A DNA stretch of 9,865 nucleotides, taken from contig JAKSDC010000162.1 in the NCBI GenBank assembly GCA_022360275.1, forward strand, positions 1-9,865. Direction: 5' to 3'. A program made the translations under genes and the position numbers. Under the pieces are notes generated by a model. It was not told the DNA's origin. It saw nothing but the letters and a program-made list of their open reading frames with translations, and did not search any database. Source of the DNA: Chlorobiales bacterium. Its GTDB lineage: Bacteria; Bacteroidota; Chlorobiia; Chlorobiales; Chlorobiaceae. Positions 7,241 to 9,865 of the stretch are shown here, one piece after another (position 1 is the stretch's first letter; every line of letters starts with the position of its first letter).

Positions 7241-7247
7241 TCCTCCT
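7241..7247 (-). promoter_or_regulatory. Strong Shine-Dalgarno sequence of the antitoxin gene
   Basis: On the minus strand this reads AGGAGGA, a full match to the anti-Shine-Dalgarno core, with six to seven bases before the ATG at 7234. It settles the antitoxin start against the longer open frame that begins at 7321. High translation of the antitoxin relative to the toxin, which has only a purine-rich AAGAAGAG before its ATG, would be expected in a toxin-antitoxin operon. Confidence 0.85.
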
Positions 7248-7252
7248 GATCG

Positions 7253-7284
7253 AATATAGTATGAAATTCGGTCCGAAAAAAATG
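7253..7284 (-). promoter_or_regulatory. Candidate promoter of the toxin-antitoxin operon
   Basis: On the minus strand TACTAT (complement of 7256-7261) or the overlapping TATATT (complement of 7253-7258) could serve as a -10 element, which would give a leader of roughly 14 bases. The matching -35 position is only a T-rich stretch and is a poor match to TTGACA. The call rests on position and on the palindrome overlapping it, so it is tentative. Confidence 0.35.
7267..7277. promoter_or_regulatory. Palindrome, candidate antitoxin operator
   Basis: TTCGG-T-CCGAA is a perfect inverted repeat with five-base arms and a one-base centre. It lies 33-43 bases before the antitoxin ATG, in the spacer between the putative -10 and -35 elements. 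Antitoxins of the Phd/YefM family bind short palindromes at this place to repress their own operon, so this is the best operator candidate; binding itself is inference. Confidence 0.45.
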
Positions 7285-7432
7285 GCTGGTTATTTCCCTG
7301 TGAATAATTCGTTTGCGGCAAAGAGCCGATGAATGGGAGGCAAACGCTTTAAAAGGTGCGGTAGATCTTTGCTGTTTTGTGTAAATAGTTGTGAACGTCC
7401 CCCCTCTTTCGGTATTTGTTGGTTTGTGTATG

Positions 7433-7455
7433 ATAATGCGCAAAAATGACATTAT
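7433..7455. repeat. Inverted repeat with six-base arms
   Basis: ATAATG (7433-7438) and CATTAT (7450-7455) are exact inverted copies separated by eleven bases, a spacing close to two half-sites on successive DNA turns. It lies 11 bases upstream of the candidate -35 element of the HsdS-like gene, so it could bind a dimeric regulator. Arms of this length in AT-rich DNA can also occur by chance. Confidence 0.3.
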
Positions 7456-7465
7456 TGTGTTTTGT

Positions 7466-7494
7466 TTGTTTCGTAATAATTACTACATTATACA
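7466..7494 (+). promoter_or_regulatory. Candidate promoter of the restriction-modification operon
   Basis: TTGTTT at 7466-7471 and TATACA at 7489-7494 are separated by 17 bases, the ideal sigma-70 spacing, and would start transcription about 13 bases before the ATG at 7514. Between them lies GTAAT-A-ATTAC (7473-7483), a perfect five-base-arm inverted repeat that a repressor could occupy. The hexamers match consensus only in part (TTG and TATA), so confidence is moderate. Confidence 0.4.
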
Positions 7495-7513
7495 AAAATA
7501 ACGTTTCAGAGAA

Positions 7514-8106
7514 ATGGGGCTATTGGAGAGGGTAAGTTTAAAAGAGGTGGTGACGGTGCAAACGGGATACTCGTTCAGGTCTCGACTCGATACTTCCGAG
7601 AGGGGTAATGTTGCGGTTATCCAGATGAAGGATCTCCGTGATGATAACAATACGGTTGATTGCAAGGATTTGGTCAGGATCGATATGGATCGGGTGAAAG
7701 AGCATCATCTTGCTCGAAAAGGTGATCTTGTTTTCAGGTCGCGCGGGTTGGTCACGACGTCGGCTGTTCTTCTTGAAGATCCGGGCAGGGCGGTTGTTGC
7801 TGCTCCGTTGTTAAGAATAAGGATCAATGATTACGACAGGGTTTTGCCGGAGTATCTGAACTGGTATATAGGCCAGCGAGAAGTGCAGTTGTTCCTCGAC
7901 AGCAGGGCAAAAGGCACGTTTCAGAAAATGATCGGAAAAGAGGCGATAAAAGATCTTGAGGTTTTCTTGCCGGTTCTCGAAAAGCAGAAATGCATCGTTG
8001 AGGTAGCTAAGCTGTCAGGCCATGAGCAAGCATTGCTCCATGAGATTGCAGAAAAAAAGGATCAGTATATTTCAACAGTACTTATGCAGTTGGCAAAAGG
8101 AGAAGC

Positions 8107-8110
<4 letters not shown>
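7514..8110 (+). CDS. Half-length HsdS-like specificity protein (type I restriction-modification)
   Basis: This 198-residue protein resembles one half of a type I restriction-modification specificity subunit: a single target-recognition domain plus one helical conserved region. Full HsdS proteins have about 400 residues with two of each. The N-terminus (VSLKEVVTVQTGYSF) is the usual entry to a recognition domain, and GDLVFRSRG followed by a later LNWYI is typical of its core. KGTFQKMIGKEAIKDLEVFLPVLEKQKCIV is the conserved end of the domain that leads into the dimerising helix, here about 165-198. The ATG at 7514 has only a weak purine-rich sequence upstream. The stop overlaps the hsdM start, so the two are co-translated. 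It may dimerise to make a two-domain specificity unit or modify a full HsdS encoded outside the window; which of these holds is unknown. Confidence 0.8.
8097..8102 (+). promoter_or_regulatory. Shine-Dalgarno sequence of hsdM
   Basis: AAGGAG lies inside the last codons of the HsdS-like gene. It is four bases from ATG 8107 and seven from the adjacent ATG 8110, so spacing favours 8110 as the main initiation codon; the two starts differ by a single methionine. Confidence 0.7.
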
Positions 8111-9674
<1,564 letters not shown>

Positions 9675-9678
<4 letters not shown>

Positions 9679-9865
9679 AGGGAATAATTAATGCCAAGGG
9701 AACGGAGATTGCCGTTTTATCAAAGGGAGATGAGAACGATTATATCTCGCTGACAGACATCGCCCGTTACAAAAACCCGGATGAGCCCAAGGATGTTGTC
9801 AAAAACTGGATGCGCAGCCGCAGCACCATCGAATTTCTTGGATTATGGGAGAAACTGAACAATCC
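9675..9865 (+). CDS. KilA-N domain protein (3' partial)
   Basis: Only the first 63 complete codons are inside the window; the frame is open to the right edge. The translation contains DYISLTDIARYKNPDEPKDV at about 22-41, then VKNWMRSRSTIEFLGLWEKLNN. This is the KilA-N pattern (an ISLTDIA strand, then W.R.R.TIEFLG.WE), a DNA-binding-type domain known from phage P1 KilA, large DNA viruses and many bacterial accessory loci. Bacterial versions occur beside type I restriction-modification genes, but their role is not established. The ATG at 9675 overlaps the hsdM stop (TGA 9676-9678) and has AAGGAG eight bases upstream, so it belongs to the operon. What follows the domain, and whether HsdS and HsdR come next, cannot be seen. 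Confidence 0.88.

Larger units (their letters stand above)
7235..7513. other. Intergenic spacer between divergent toxin-antitoxin and restriction-modification operons
   Basis: This 279-base spacer has no convincing gene. Its left third carries the antitoxin Shine-Dalgarno sequence, candidate promoter and palindrome. The middle (about 7330-7430) is unremarkable apart from a run of six C at about 7399-7404. The right third (about 7410-7475) is rich in T and G on the plus strand, with TTTGTTTGTTT repeats, two small inverted repeats and a candidate promoter for the restriction-modification genes. No RNA gene was recognised. Confidence 0.7.

Noticed and set aside
7235..7321. Longer antitoxin start at 7321
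   Set aside because: It would add 29 residues with no similarity to the Phd/YefM family and would bury the perfect AGGAGG, which fits the start at 7234.
7225..7452. Minus-strand frame of 75 codons in the spacer
   Set aside because: It overlaps the antitoxin Shine-Dalgarno sequence and start in another frame, has no good ribosome binding site, and resembles no known protein.
7411..7475. T/G-rich repetitive stretch considered as a CRISPR-like or satellite repeat
   Set aside because: The TTTG units are very short and irregular, and there are no regularly spaced repeats with unique spacers.

Overview
The window looks like a chromosomal segment from a bacterium of the Chlorobi type (green sulfur bacteria such as Chlorobium or Prosthecochloris). 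I infer this from the general look of the proteins, the roughly even GC content and the tightly packed core genes; there is no rRNA or marker gene here to prove it.

Bases 1-6613 are a run of plus-strand core genes with gaps of 50 bases or less, or overlaps, so they may be transcribed together. In order they are: the 3' part of a fused flavin/iron-sulfur oxidoreductase (GltD-like FAD/NAD(P) domain, ferredoxin-type 4Fe-4S motifs, then a NuoG/molybdopterin-oxidoreductase-like tail); hisH and hisA of histidine biosynthesis; scpB, a chromosome segregation protein; an RsuA/RluB-family pseudouridine synthase; and a secreted protein that joins a helix-hairpin-helix segment to a predicted outer-membrane beta-barrel.

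Bases 6614-9865 are accessory. On the minus strand, facing the barrel gene tail to tail, is a two-gene toxin-antitoxin operon: a Phd/YefM-type antitoxin followed by an overlapping ParE/RelE-type toxin. It has a perfect Shine-Dalgarno sequence and a small palindrome where an autoregulatory operator would be expected. A 279-base T/G-rich spacer (7235-7513) carries this promoter region and a candidate divergent promoter. The plus strand then has a tightly coupled type I restriction-modification operon: a half-length, single-recognition-domain HsdS-like protein, a full-length HsdM methyltransferase, and the start of a KilA-N domain gene that is cut by the right edge. No HsdR or full-length HsdS lies inside the window, so I cannot say whether the system restricts DNA or only methylates it.

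The most notable points are the unusual S(half)-M-KilA-N order, the pairing of this locus with a toxin-antitoxin module at the border of a core operon, and two poorly understood core proteins (the redox fusion and the HHH-barrel protein). I did not find a CRISPR array, tRNA, rRNA, insertion sequence or clear attachment site.
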